The notes beneath the pieces were generated by a model. It ran no database searches, was not told the origin of the DNA, and worked only from the letters and a program-made list of their open reading frames with translations. Positions 1-6,479 of a stretch of DNA of 15,406 bases are shown in pieces; within the stretch, counting starts at the first letter, position 1; every line of letters starts with the position of its first letter. This DNA comes from Verrucomicrobiota bacterium. Its GTDB lineage: Bacteria; Verrucomicrobiota; Verrucomicrobiia; Chthoniobacterales; UBA10450. The stretch lies in contig QHPM01000313.1 in assembly GCA_003219095.1 (NCBI GenBank), positions 1-15,406 of the forward strand. The letters are read 5' to 3'. A program made the position numbers and the translations under genes.

Positions 1-134
1 CGTGAAAAATCTGAAAACCAGTTAGACTCAGTATTCGCTGCGAACTTCTCCTCAATCAGCCGATGTAAATGCGCGGCGGTGGCAGGTTGATCGAGTTGTT
101 GAACGATTTCGTTGAGGAAACCGCGGGTGCGCAT
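1..134 (-). CDS. Hypothetical protein, N-terminal part (cut by left window edge)
   Basis: A leftward reading frame of 44 complete codons opens with ATG at 134-132 and runs off the left edge. An in-frame TAG at 158-156 bounds it upstream. The peptide starts MRTRGFLNEIVQQL and continues as a mostly helical, charged stretch (AAHLHRLIEEKFAAN). I do not recognise the family. Support comes from codon-like composition, the start-stop arrangement and a divergent position relative to smc, with about 195 nt between the two starts. No clear Shine-Dalgarno is seen; the start codon abuts a small palindrome at 135-145. The true start could differ, and the rest of the protein lies outside the window. Confidence 0.5.
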   Translation of the reverse strand, partial: MRTRGFLNEIVQQLDQPATAAHLHRLIEEKFAANTESNWFSDFS

Positions 135-174
135 AGAACAGTTCTCGCATGCACACTACCGCCAGAAATTTCTG
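135..174. promoter_or_regulatory. Two short perfect palindromes in the divergent spacer (possible operator)
   Basis: AGAAC-A-GTTCT (135-145) is a perfect palindrome around one central base and touches the start codon of the leftward gene. CAGAAATTTCTG (163-174) is a perfect 12-bp palindrome 17 nt further on. Both lie between two divergently transcribed genes, where a repressor site would be expected. No regulator is identified; chance occurrence of palindromes this short is possible. Confidence 0.25.
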
Positions 175-276
175 TTCACCGTTTTGACCGGCGCAACATT
201 TCGGAAGACCGATCCCAAAAGCCCCAGATGTTGTGGTCGGCCCTCCGCCTCACCAGCGGAATTGTATAGAATCGGC

Positions 277-303
277 TTGTTTCCCGGGCTGGTCGCCTAT
301 ATT
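277..303 (+). promoter_or_regulatory. Weak candidate promoter for smc
   Basis: TATATT at 298-303 could be a -10 box, with TTGTTT at 277-282 as a poor -35 at 15-bp spacing. It would give a leader of roughly 20 nt before the smc ATG at 330. A second TATAGA at 265-270 has no -35 partner. This is pattern matching only. Confidence 0.22.
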
Positions 304-329
304 CTCCACAACAGGCACCCGCCATTTCA

Positions 330-1562
330 ATGCATCTTCAATCGCTCGAGCTCTTCGGCTTTAAGTCTTTCGCCGACAAAACGATCTTCAATTTTCACGA
401 AGGCGTGACCGCGATCGTCGGCCCCAACGGTTGTGGGAAATCCAACGTCTGCGACGCCGTCCGCTGGGTTTTGGGCGAACAATCCGCCAAATCGCTTCGC
501 GGCGGCGAGATGGCTGATGTCATTTTCAACGGCGCCGAGTCGCGCAAGCCGCTCGGTTTTGCCGAAGTTTCGCTGAATTTCAGCGAGTGCTCGGAGGAGC
601 TCGGGCTCGATTGGCATGAGGTGCGGGTGACACGGCGCATTTACCGCGATGGCAATTCCGAATATTTCCTGAACAAAACCGGGTGCCGCCTGAAGGACAT
701 CCACAGTCTGTTCGCCGACACCGGCGTCGGGCGCGCCGCTTACTCCATCATGGAGCAAGGCAAAATCGACCTGATCCTGAGTTCGCGTCCAGAAGATCGA
801 CGCAGCGTTTTTGAAGAAGCGGCCGGAATCACCAAATACAAAACGCAAAAAAAAGAAGCACTCCGCAAGTTGGAGGCGACCGAAGCAAATTTGTTACGCA
901 TCGGCGACATCATCAAGGAAGTGAAGCGCCAGATTGGTTCGCTGCAACGACAAGCCGGGAAGGCGCGGCGATATCAGGCGCTGCATGCGGACCTCCAAGT
1001 GCTCGATACTCACTTTTCACATCGCAGACTACAAACTCTCGAACGGGAACTGGATGAATGCACCGGCGAGATCGCGCGGGTGTCGCAGGTCGAACAAGCA
1101 ACACGCAGCGATATTACCGAGGGCGAAGCGAAGCTGGCGGCGGCGCGGCGCGAACTCGACGCCGCAGACGAAAAGATTGCGGCTGGACGGACCAAGTTGC
1201 AGCAACTCGAAAGCGAAATTGCATCCCACCGTCACCGGATTGAGTTCAACGAAAAACATGGCGCGGAGCTGCGGCAATGGATTGAACGCAGCCAGCGCGA
1301 GATCGAATCGGCGGAAACCAAATTGCGCGAACAGAACGCGGAAATCGAATCGGCCAATGTGCTGTTGGAAGAGACCACACGATTGCTCGAGCAAAAGAAC
1401 CAAGAGCTCAAACACCTGACCGAGCACGCCAGCAAGCGTCGTGAAGTTTTTCGCGCCAGCGATCAGAAGCTTCGCGACGTGCAAATGAATTTGTCGAAAG
1501 ACGAACTCCGGGCGCGCCAGAATCGCGTCCGCTGGCGCCGGTCACAAGCAATTACATGCTAA
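330..1562 (+). CDS. smc: SMC fragment 1: N-terminal ATPase half and first coiled coil
   Basis: The 410-residue frame starts MHLQSLELFGFKSFADKT, the classic opening of bacterial SMC, which supports the ATG at 330. Walker A is GPNGCGKS at residues 31-38. Further conserved ATPase-head text includes VRWVLGEQSAKSLRGG (about 45-60) and the Q-loop-region string YSIMEQGKIDLIL followed by FEEAAGITKYK. From about residue 175 it becomes a long heptad-rich coiled coil dominated by E, R, K, A, L and Q. The last roughly 10-15 residues (RVRWRRSQAITC) are out of phase with the family, so the real frame is lost just before the TAA. Alone it could not bind ATP productively, since the C-terminal half of the head is on another fragment. 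Confidence 0.85.
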   Translation: MHLQSLELFGFKSFADKTIFNFHEGVTAIVGPNGCGKSNVCDAVRWVLGEQSAKSLRGGEMADVIFNGAESRKPLGFAEVSLNFSECSEELGLDWHEVRVTRRIYRDGNSEYFLNKTGCRLKDIHSLFADTGVGRAAYSIMEQGKIDLILSSRPEDRRSVFEEAAGITKYKTQKKEALRKLEATEANLLRIGDIIKEVKRQIGSLQRQAGKARRYQALHADLQVLDTHFSHRRLQTLERELDECTGEIARVSQVEQATRSDITEGEAKLAAARRELDAADEKIAAGRTKLQQLESEIASHRHRIEFNEKHGAELRQWIERSQREIESAETKLREQNAEIESANVLLEETTRLLEQKNQELKHLTEHASKRREVFRASDQKLRDVQMNLSKDELRARQNRVRWRRSQAITC

Positions 1563-1563
1563 A

Positions 1564-3057
1564 GTGACAGAGGCGCGCGCCGCAACCGAAGCGGAACGGC
1601 AAACGATCGAGCAACTCTTCGCGCGCGTCCGTTCGCACGAGGAAACCCTGCGTCAGAACCAAAGCGCACTGGTCGAAGTCGAGAAAAAATTGGCCACAAT
1701 CGATCGGACCGTCGCTGAAAAAGAATCGCGTCACGAAGTTTTATCTCAGCTCAACGAGGAAGGCGAAGGCTTGGTACAAGGCTCGCAAGCATTATTGAAG
1801 AGTAAAGAGTTTGAATTTGCCGGCGCGATCGCGGCTCAGCTCGATGTTTCGCATGAATTTGTCTCCCCAATCGAAGCTGCGTTGGGCCGTAATCTGCATG
1901 CGTTGATCCTGCGCGATTGCACGCGCGCAGCAGAAATCGTTTCCTATTTGAATCAACAACAGTTGGGTCAGGCTGCACTTGTTCTCGAACGCATCGCAGA
2001 TCGCGATCGGCCCATTTCTAAAGAATTGCCGCAAAGTGCGATCGGCTGGGCAGCTGACAAGGTGCGCGCCCCTGCCCCGCTTGAGGGCTTGGTGAAGGGC
2101 TTACTCCATAACGTCGCCTTGTTTGAAAATCTGGAGGAAGCATTGAACGCGACTGCGAAAAATTCAGAGATCGCAGCCGCCACTTTGCGCGGCGAATACA
2201 TCTCGCACGAGGGAATCCTCTTCGGCGGGAGTGGAAAGGTGCGGACGGATTCGTTGCTGGAGCGCAAGGCGCGAATCGATGCGATCGCGATCGAACTGGG
2301 CGAGTTGAAACGCGAGCAAGCGACCATCGAACAGCGGCGCCATTCGCTTGAGTCGCAGATGGCGACGGCCAGGGTCACATTGGAAAAGGCAGTCGCCGTG
2401 CATCAGGAGGCGCAGCTCGCACAATCAGCGTCGGTCTCGAAAATTTCCGAACTGGAGCGCGAACAACATTCCGCCGAGCGAGAACTGGAGTCGCTCGAAT
2501 TCGAGCGTTCGGCCCTTGAACGTCAGATCGCATCGGCCGACGCGCAGATTCAACAACTCGAAAAGCAAAAAGAGCATTTGGAAGCGACCATCGCCCGCGA
2601 TCGCGGCGAGATCGGCCTTCTGGAAGCGCAGCGAGAGGAAGCATCGCGCCAGGAAGAAGATTCGAGTGCACTTCTGGCGGAGTTGCGCATTGCCGCCGCA
2701 ACGCACCAGCAAAAACATCAGAGCTTGCTCGCGCAGCGCGCACCGATGCTGGCGCGCCAGAATGAGCTGACGGAACTGATGGCAACGCGGCGGGCCGACA
2801 TTGAAAATTACGAAGCGCGATTGGTTGCGCAGGCCGCGGAAGACGAGGCGGCGAGGAATGCGATCGAGCAGCAAAGAGAGGAATCCACCCAGCGCGAAGC
2901 GGATATTTGGAAAATGGTGGCGGAACGTGCCAGCCAGTTGGAAACGATCAACGCCGATGAGACCGAGCTCCGAGCCGTGCGTGACCGTTTAAGCGAATTA
3001 CAAGAGAAACGCGGAACCCATTCTGTGCGGCAGACGCAACTGCAACTTCAGATCTAG
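1564..3057 (+). CDS. smc: SMC fragment 2: end of first coiled coil, hinge, second coiled coil
   Basis: This 497-codon frame is the direct continuation of SMC. The apparent GTG start is only where the open frame resumes, and SMC-like sequence continues a few codons upstream in the same phase (KQLHAKV, about 1546-1566). Residues 1-60 finish the first coiled coil. Residues about 60-235 are the hinge, with EAALGRNLHALILRD and the conserved GEYISHEGILFGGSG near its end. Residues about 235-497 are the returning coiled coil. The hinge dimerises two SMC subunits and contacts DNA. The frame ends at TAG 3055-3057; the next codons (HLAEHVMERY) carry on the same protein in the same phase, so the stop is a nonsense change and not a natural end. 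Confidence 0.8.
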   Translation: MTEARAATEAERQTIEQLFARVRSHEETLRQNQSALVEVEKKLATIDRTVAEKESRHEVLSQLNEEGEGLVQGSQALLKSKEFEFAGAIAAQLDVSHEFVSPIEAALGRNLHALILRDCTRAAEIVSYLNQQQLGQAALVLERIADRDRPISKELPQSAIGWAADKVRAPAPLEGLVKGLLHNVALFENLEEALNATAKNSEIAAATLRGEYISHEGILFGGSGKVRTDSLLERKARIDAIAIELGELKREQATIEQRRHSLESQMATARVTLEKAVAVHQEAQLAQSASVSKISELEREQHSAERELESLEFERSALERQIASADAQIQQLEKQKEHLEATIARDRGEIGLLEAQREEASRQEEDSSALLAELRIAAATHQQKHQSLLAQRAPMLARQNELTELMATRRADIENYEARLVAQAAEDEAARNAIEQQREESTQREADIWKMVAERASQLETINADETELRAVRDRLSELQEKRGTHSVRQTQLQLQI

Positions 3058-3072
3058 CATCTGGCCGAGCAT

Positions 3073-4074
3073 GTGATGGAACGTTATCGGCTGGACCTGC
3101 GCCAATTCGAGCCAGACTCGGAAGCGCAAAAAAAAGTGCTGCACGCGCATTTGAAGCGGGCCGAGCGCCTCGAATCTGCAGCTGCGGTTGTTGACCGCGG
3201 TTTAGGGGAAGAACAACCGCCGCGGCCGACGACCGAGGCTACAGAAGATGATCAACAAAAGCTCATCGGCGATCTCGCGCGCCAGCTCGAAAACATGGGC
3301 CCGGTCAATCTTGAGGCGGTCCAGGAATATGATGAACTGGAAGAGCGTTATCGTTTTCTCGAGGCGCAGAACACCGATCTGACGAACTCGCGTCGCGAAC
3401 TGCTTGAAGTCATTGCCCGGATCAATTCGACCACGCAGGAACTTTTCGCAGAAACATTTGCCCAGGTGCGAACGAATTTCCGGGAGATGTTTGCCGAGCT
3501 TTTTGGCGGCGGCCGCGCCGATTTGCAGTTAATCGATGAGAACGACGCGCTCAATTGCGGAATCGAAATCATCGCCAAGCCGCCCGGCAAACAGTTGCAA
3601 AGCATCTCGCTTTTGAGTGGCGGCGAACGCACGATGACAGCGGTCGCGCTCTTGTTCGCGATCTACATGGTGCGCCCGAGTCCGTTTTGCGTCCTCGATG
3701 AAATGGATGCCCCACTCGATGAATCCAACATCAACCGCTTTATCAAAGTGCTGGAACGGTTCGTCTCGCAAAGCCAGTTCATTATCATCACCCATAACAA
3801 GCGCACCATCGCCAAGGCCGATATTCTTTACGGGGTGACGATGGAAGAACGCGGGGTGAGCAAGCTGGTCGGAATGAAGATGACTGCGCCTCGAAAGGTG
3901 GAGGCTAATGGTGCCAGCGCGTCAGTAGAGGAAACAACGCAGCGCCATTTTGCGATGGCGGAAGAAGAATCGCGCGCCAGCTCGCTCGCCGCACACGCCG
4001 AAACCAGCACGCGCGACGCGTGCGCTACCCGGAACCAGGTGCGCCACACGTATATATATATCGGCAACGCGTAA
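3073..4074 (+). CDS. smc: SMC fragment 3: C-terminal ATPase half
   Basis: The 333-codon frame contains GPVNLEAVQEYDELEERY, typical of the coil-to-head transition, then FRE/MFAELFGGGRADL, the ABC signature LSGGER (3613-3630) and Walker B FCVLDEMDAPLDESN starting at 3685, with the D-loop. FIIITHNKRTIAKAD is the H-loop region, and the conserved core ends near KLVGMKM. GTG at 3073 is where a caller restarts after the TAG at 3055-3057; it is not a likely biological start. After the core there is an extra tail of about 60 residues, the last third of which (AETSTRDACATRNQVRHTYI) comes from DNA that looks like an intergenic repeat with a hairpin at 4007-4023 and a TA run at 4051-4060. Confidence 0.8.
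   Translation: MMERYRLDLRQFEPDSEAQKKVLHAHLKRAERLESAAAVVDRGLGEEQPPRPTTEATEDDQQKLIGDLARQLENMGPVNLEAVQEYDELEERYRFLEAQNTDLTNSRRELLEVIARINSTTQELFAETFAQVRTNFREMFAELFGGGRADLQLIDENDALNCGIEIIAKPPGKQLQSISLLSGGERTMTAVALLFAIYMVRPSPFCVLDEMDAPLDESNINRFIKVLERFVSQSQFIIITHNKRTIAKADILYGVTMEERGVSKLVGMKMTAPRKVEANGASASVEETTQRHFAMAEEESRASSLAAHAETSTRDACATRNQVRHTYIYIGNA
4007..4023. repeat. Hairpin (7-bp stem, 3-nt loop) inside the smc tail
   Basis: GCACGCG-CGA-CGCGTGC is a perfect inverted repeat, followed closely by a TA dinucleotide run at 4051-4060. It lies in the poorly conserved C-terminal tail of SMC and looks like intergenic repeat DNA that the reading frame has run into. Confidence 0.5.
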
Positions 4075-4100
4075 GCGAACTTGTGTGATAGCTCATCAAG

Positions 4101-4140
4101 GACGAGGTCCCTCGGCGGCCCTGCGGCGATCTCGGGATGA
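4101..4140. repeat. Palindromic repeat family A, half copy (A4)
   Basis: GAGGTCCCTC (4104-4113) and CTCGGGATGA (4131-4140) match the right-hand half of the longer palindromes at 6354-6450, 7711-7821 and 8637-8796. The left half is missing. It occupies the short spacer between smc and the E1 alpha gene; a possible ATG at 4137 is formed by the repeat end itself and is therefore a poor start-codon candidate. Confidence 0.55.
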
Positions 4141-4163
4141 TTGGCGGAAAACACGAAAATTTT

Positions 4164-4193
4164 TTGCGCAGCCGCCCTGATGTTGGCTACAAT
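4164..4193 (+). promoter_or_regulatory. Candidate promoter for E1 alpha, implying a leaderless mRNA
   Basis: TACAAT at 4188-4193 matches the -10 consensus at five of six positions; TTGCGC at 4164-4169 is a weak -35 at 18-bp spacing. Only six nucleotides separate the -10 box from the ATG at 4200, so transcription would begin at or next to the start codon. The -10 match is good and the -35 match is poor. Confidence 0.4.
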
Positions 4194-4199
4194 CGTCCG

Positions 4200-5234
4200 A
4201 TGCTGCAAACGGCGCGACCTAAGAAGAAATCCCCACCGAAAGCGCCGGTCCACGAAAAATATGTTGAGGCGTTTCGCTGGATGCTGCTGACGCGAACGTT
4301 CGAAGAGAAACTCGCCAGCATGTATCGCGGCGGCCGGATTACTGGCGGGGTTTACGTCGGCAAAGGACAGGAAGCAGTCAGCGTCGCCTGCGGACTCTTT
4401 TTGCAGAAAGGCGACATCTTTGCGCCCCTCATTCGCGACCAGGCCGGCCGCTCCGCTTTCGGCGAACCGCTGGTCGATGTCGCGCGCACATATCTTGGTT
4501 CGCGAACCGGACCGATGCGAGGCCGCGACGGCAACATTCACCGGGGCAGCCCGCGCGACGGCCAGCTGGCTATGATCAGTCATCTGGGTGCGATGGTTTC
4601 CGTGGTCGTCGGCTCGCTCATGGCGAAGCGCGGCCGGGGTGAGAAAAATTTTATCGGGCTAACGACAATTGGGGAAGGCGGAATGCAAACTGGCGCCACC
4701 CACGAAGGAATGAATATCGCTGCGGTCGAGCACGTGCCATTGGTAGTCGTCGCAACCAATAACCATTACGCCTATTCCACTCCGAACGATCGCGAGTTTG
4801 CCTGCGCCAACCTGGTCGATCGCGCCCGGGGTTATGGCTTCGAAGGTTATGAAGTGGATGGTACCGACCTGGCGCAATGTCTCGACCTAATCGGCACGGC
4901 AGTGAAACGCGCCCGCGCCGGTCGTCCACCGCAGCTGGTCGTCGCGTCCATCCTGCGCCTGGCCGGTCATGGCGAACACGACGATTTTAGCTATGTCACC
5001 GCCGATATTCGCAAGGAACCATTCGCGATTGATTGTCTGCAACGCGCAGAAGCATTTATCAAGGAGCACGAATTAGCCGACGCTGCAGCGTTGCAGCGCT
5101 GGCGCGAGGAAGCGGCAGTGGAAGTCGAAAATGCCTTCAGCGCCGCGCAAAAAGAACCTGTGCCTAATGGTGAGGAAGAAGATTGGTGCGCCATCTCGCA
5201 ACGGGATCTGATTGATCGCGCGGAAGAGGCTTAA
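4200..5234 (+). CDS. pdhA: Thiamine pyrophosphate-dependent 2-oxo acid dehydrogenase, E1 alpha subunit (pyruvate dehydrogenase type)
   Basis: With E1 beta, this subunit decarboxylates a 2-oxo acid, most likely pyruvate, and passes the acyl group to lipoyl-E2. The 344-residue length fits the short bacterial E1 alpha family. Recognisable parts are the N-terminal helix YVEAFRWMLLTRTFEEKL (about 21-38), GKGQEAVSV (55-63), and the TPP/metal motif GEGGMQ at 158-163 followed 26 residues later by NN (187-188) and YAYSTP. The standard motif is GDG, so Asp159 is replaced by Glu, which could still bind the metal. The start at 4200 is preferred to ATG 4137 because the longer form reads repeat DNA and adds nothing conserved. 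A basic Lys/Pro-rich leader of about 18 residues precedes the fold. E1 beta and E2 follow on the same strand. Substrate (pyruvate, acetoin or a branched-chain oxo acid) cannot be fixed from sequence alone. Confidence 0.9.
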   Translation: MLQTARPKKKSPPKAPVHEKYVEAFRWMLLTRTFEEKLASMYRGGRITGGVYVGKGQEAVSVACGLFLQKGDIFAPLIRDQAGRSAFGEPLVDVARTYLGSRTGPMRGRDGNIHRGSPRDGQLAMISHLGAMVSVVVGSLMAKRGRGEKNFIGLTTIGEGGMQTGATHEGMNIAAVEHVPLVVVATNNHYAYSTPNDREFACANLVDRARGYGFEGYEVDGTDLAQCLDLIGTAVKRARAGRPPQLVVASILRLAGHGEHDDFSYVTADIRKEPFAIDCLQRAEAFIKEHELADAAALQRWREEAAVEVENAFSAAQKEPVPNGEEEDWCAISQRDLIDRAEEA

Positions 5235-5357
5235 TGACGAAGCACGAAATGAGAAACAAACGTTCCCGTAGCATCGGGAGTTCAAGCGTCGGGTCGTTCA
5301 ACCGTTATTACCCTGCCGCCATTAATTCGTCATTCGTCATTCGTCATTCGTCATTTT
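5233..5357. repeat. Tandem and inverted 7-bp repeats (family D) between E1 alpha and E1 beta
   Basis: Four head-to-tail GTCATTC units lie at 5329-5355, the last ending in T instead of C. At the other end of the spacer, AATGACGAA (5233-5241) is the reverse complement of the same unit, so the two ends can pair across a loop of about 85 nt. The loop holds a small TCCCG...CGGGA hairpin at 5264-5279. The first copy overlaps the E1 alpha stop codon, and the array ends four nucleotides before the TTG at 5356 and six before the E1 beta ATG. Confidence 0.7.
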
Positions 5358-5361
5358 GTTC

Positions 5362-6330
5362 ATGAGCATCACTTATCTCGAAGCCATCCGCGAAGCGCAG
5401 GCGAAACTTTTGCGCGATGACAAACGCGTTTTCATCTATGGACAGGATGTTGGCGGAACCTTTGGTGGCGCATTCAAGGCCACCAAAGGACTCGCGAAAG
5501 AATTTCCTGGCCGCGTCTTAAACACGCCGATTAGCGAAGACGCCATGGTCGGCACCGCCATCGGCGCCGCGCTCGAGGGCATGCGACCGATCGTAGAAAT
5601 GCAGTTCGCCGATTTTTCTAGCATCGCGCTGAACCAGATTCTGAACAATGCCGGGACGCATTACTGGCGGACCAATGTTCCAGTTCCAATCACGGTGCGA
5701 TTGCCCTCAGGGGGAACTAAAGGAAGCGGTCCGTTTCATTCGCAATCGATGGAAGCCCTTTACGCGCATTACCCGGGATTGATCGTGATGACACCAGCGA
5801 CGGTGGAAGACGCCTATACCATGCTGATTGACGCGGTCGCGATTAATGATCCGGTGGTTTACTGCGAGCACAAATACCTTTACTACCATCTCAAGGCCGA
5901 TCGTCTGCCGAGCGATGGAATGCAGGTTGGCAAAGCGCGAATTGCGCGCCCCGGACGCGATCTAACAATCGTTAGCTACAGCGCGATGTTGCACGAATCG
6001 TTGAGCGCGGCCGAGGAGATTGCAAAGGAGGGATTCGAAATCGAAGTGGTCGATCTGCGCACAGTGAAGCCACTCGATACCGCAACTGTGCTTGCGTCCG
6101 TCGCCAGAACAGGCCGGCTTTTGGCGGTGGGCGAAGCTTTCCCTTGGGGGGGCGTGACCGCGGAAGTCGTTGCGCGCGTCTGCAGCCAAGGTTTCCATTT
6201 ACTCGATGCCGCGCCAGCGCGGGTTAACGCCAAGGACACTCCGATTCCCTATCATCCAAATCTTTGGTCGACGCACCGACCGAGCAGCAAACTGATCGCC
6301 GCAAAAGCGCGGCAACTGTTGCGCGAATGA
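5362..6330 (+). CDS. pdhB: Thiamine pyrophosphate-dependent 2-oxo acid dehydrogenase, E1 beta subunit
   Basis: This is the partner of E1 alpha in the E1 heterotetramer; 322 residues is standard for the family. MSITYLEAIREAQ is the usual opening, so ATG 5362 is chosen over TTG 5356. The pyrimidine-binding domain contains YGQDVGGTFGGAF (26-38) and NTPISED, where Glu59 matches the glutamate that activates TPP. MQFADF and the segment HSQSMEALYAHYPGL also match. The C-terminal domain has VVDLRTVKPLD and ends near the conserved PYHPNLW region. The usual GED of the first motif is GQD here (Gln28). No Shine-Dalgarno precedes the ATG. The gene lies 127 nt after E1 alpha and 149 nt before E2, both spacers being filled by repeats. 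Confidence 0.92.
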   Translation: MSITYLEAIREAQAKLLRDDKRVFIYGQDVGGTFGGAFKATKGLAKEFPGRVLNTPISEDAMVGTAIGAALEGMRPIVEMQFADFSSIALNQILNNAGTHYWRTNVPVPITVRLPSGGTKGSGPFHSQSMEALYAHYPGLIVMTPATVEDAYTMLIDAVAINDPVVYCEHKYLYYHLKADRLPSDGMQVGKARIARPGRDLTIVSYSAMLHESLSAAEEIAKEGFEIEVVDLRTVKPLDTATVLASVARTGRLLAVGEAFPWGGVTAEVVARVCSQGFHLLDAAPARVNAKDTPIPYHPNLWSTHRPSSKLIAAKARQLLRE

Positions 6331-6353
6331 AATCATGATGCGCTTTACAACTT

Positions 6354-6450
6354 GTCATCCTGAGCCCCGAATGCTTTCGGGGTCGAAGGATCCCGCGGAA
6401 GTTACCTTAAAGCTTTCGCGGCGGGATCCCTCGACTACGCTCGGGATGAT
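6354..6450. repeat. Palindromic repeat family A, copy A1
   Basis: Outer arms GTCATCCTGAGC (6354-6365) and GCTCGGGATGAT (6439-6450) pair at 10 of 12 positions. Inner arms GGATCCCGC (6388-6396) and GCGGGATCC (6421-6429) are perfect complements and extend inward through CGCGGAAG/CTTTCGCG. A third hairpin, CCCCGAA/TTCGGGG, sits at 6365-6382. There is no T-run after it, so it is not a standard intrinsic terminator. It fills most of the spacer between E1 beta and E2. Confidence 0.8.
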
Positions 6451-6479
6451 GGTGTTCGAAGATTTTTCCTGAAAAATTT

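Larger units (their letters stand above)
330..4074 (+). pseudogene. smc: Chromosome segregation protein SMC, disrupted by one frameshift and one nonsense codon
   Basis: Together three consecutive reading frames encode a complete bacterial SMC ATPase of about 1,245 residues, a normal length for the family. SMC dimers entrap DNA and, with ScpA and ScpB, organise and separate the nucleoid. All parts are present in order: N-terminal ATPase half with Walker A, first coiled coil, hinge, second coiled coil, and C-terminal half with the LSGGE signature and Walker B. The frame moves from one phase to the next somewhere in 1515-1560, so the first part ends early at TAA 1560-1562. An in-frame TAG at 3055-3057 then interrupts the second coiled coil; the sequence on both sides stays in one frame. 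No other disabling change is seen. Because smc is usually important, sequencing or assembly error, or a mixed population, competes with true gene decay. Confidence 0.85.

Noticed and set aside
1515..1566. Programmed ribosomal frameshift in smc
   Set aside because: No slippery heptamer or downstream pseudoknot is evident, SMC is not known to be made this way, and a second lesion exists downstream.
3055..3057. Recoded TAG (read as an amino acid)
   Set aside because: TAG ends dnaB and the membrane protein in this window, and no selenocysteine or pyrrolysine context is present.
4137..4199. Upstream ATG giving E1 alpha 21 extra residues
   Set aside because: The ATG is formed by the end of repeat A4 and the added residues do not resemble any E1 alpha; the -10 box placement favours 4200.
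3828..4583. Long leftward open frame of 251 codons antisense to the smc end and E1 alpha start
   Set aside because: It lies opposite two clearly conserved genes in high-GC DNA and reads across repeat A4; it has no recognisable protein features.
5329..5355. Short CRISPR-like array
   Set aside because: Units are 7 bp, directly adjacent and without spacers, so it is a simple tandem repeat.
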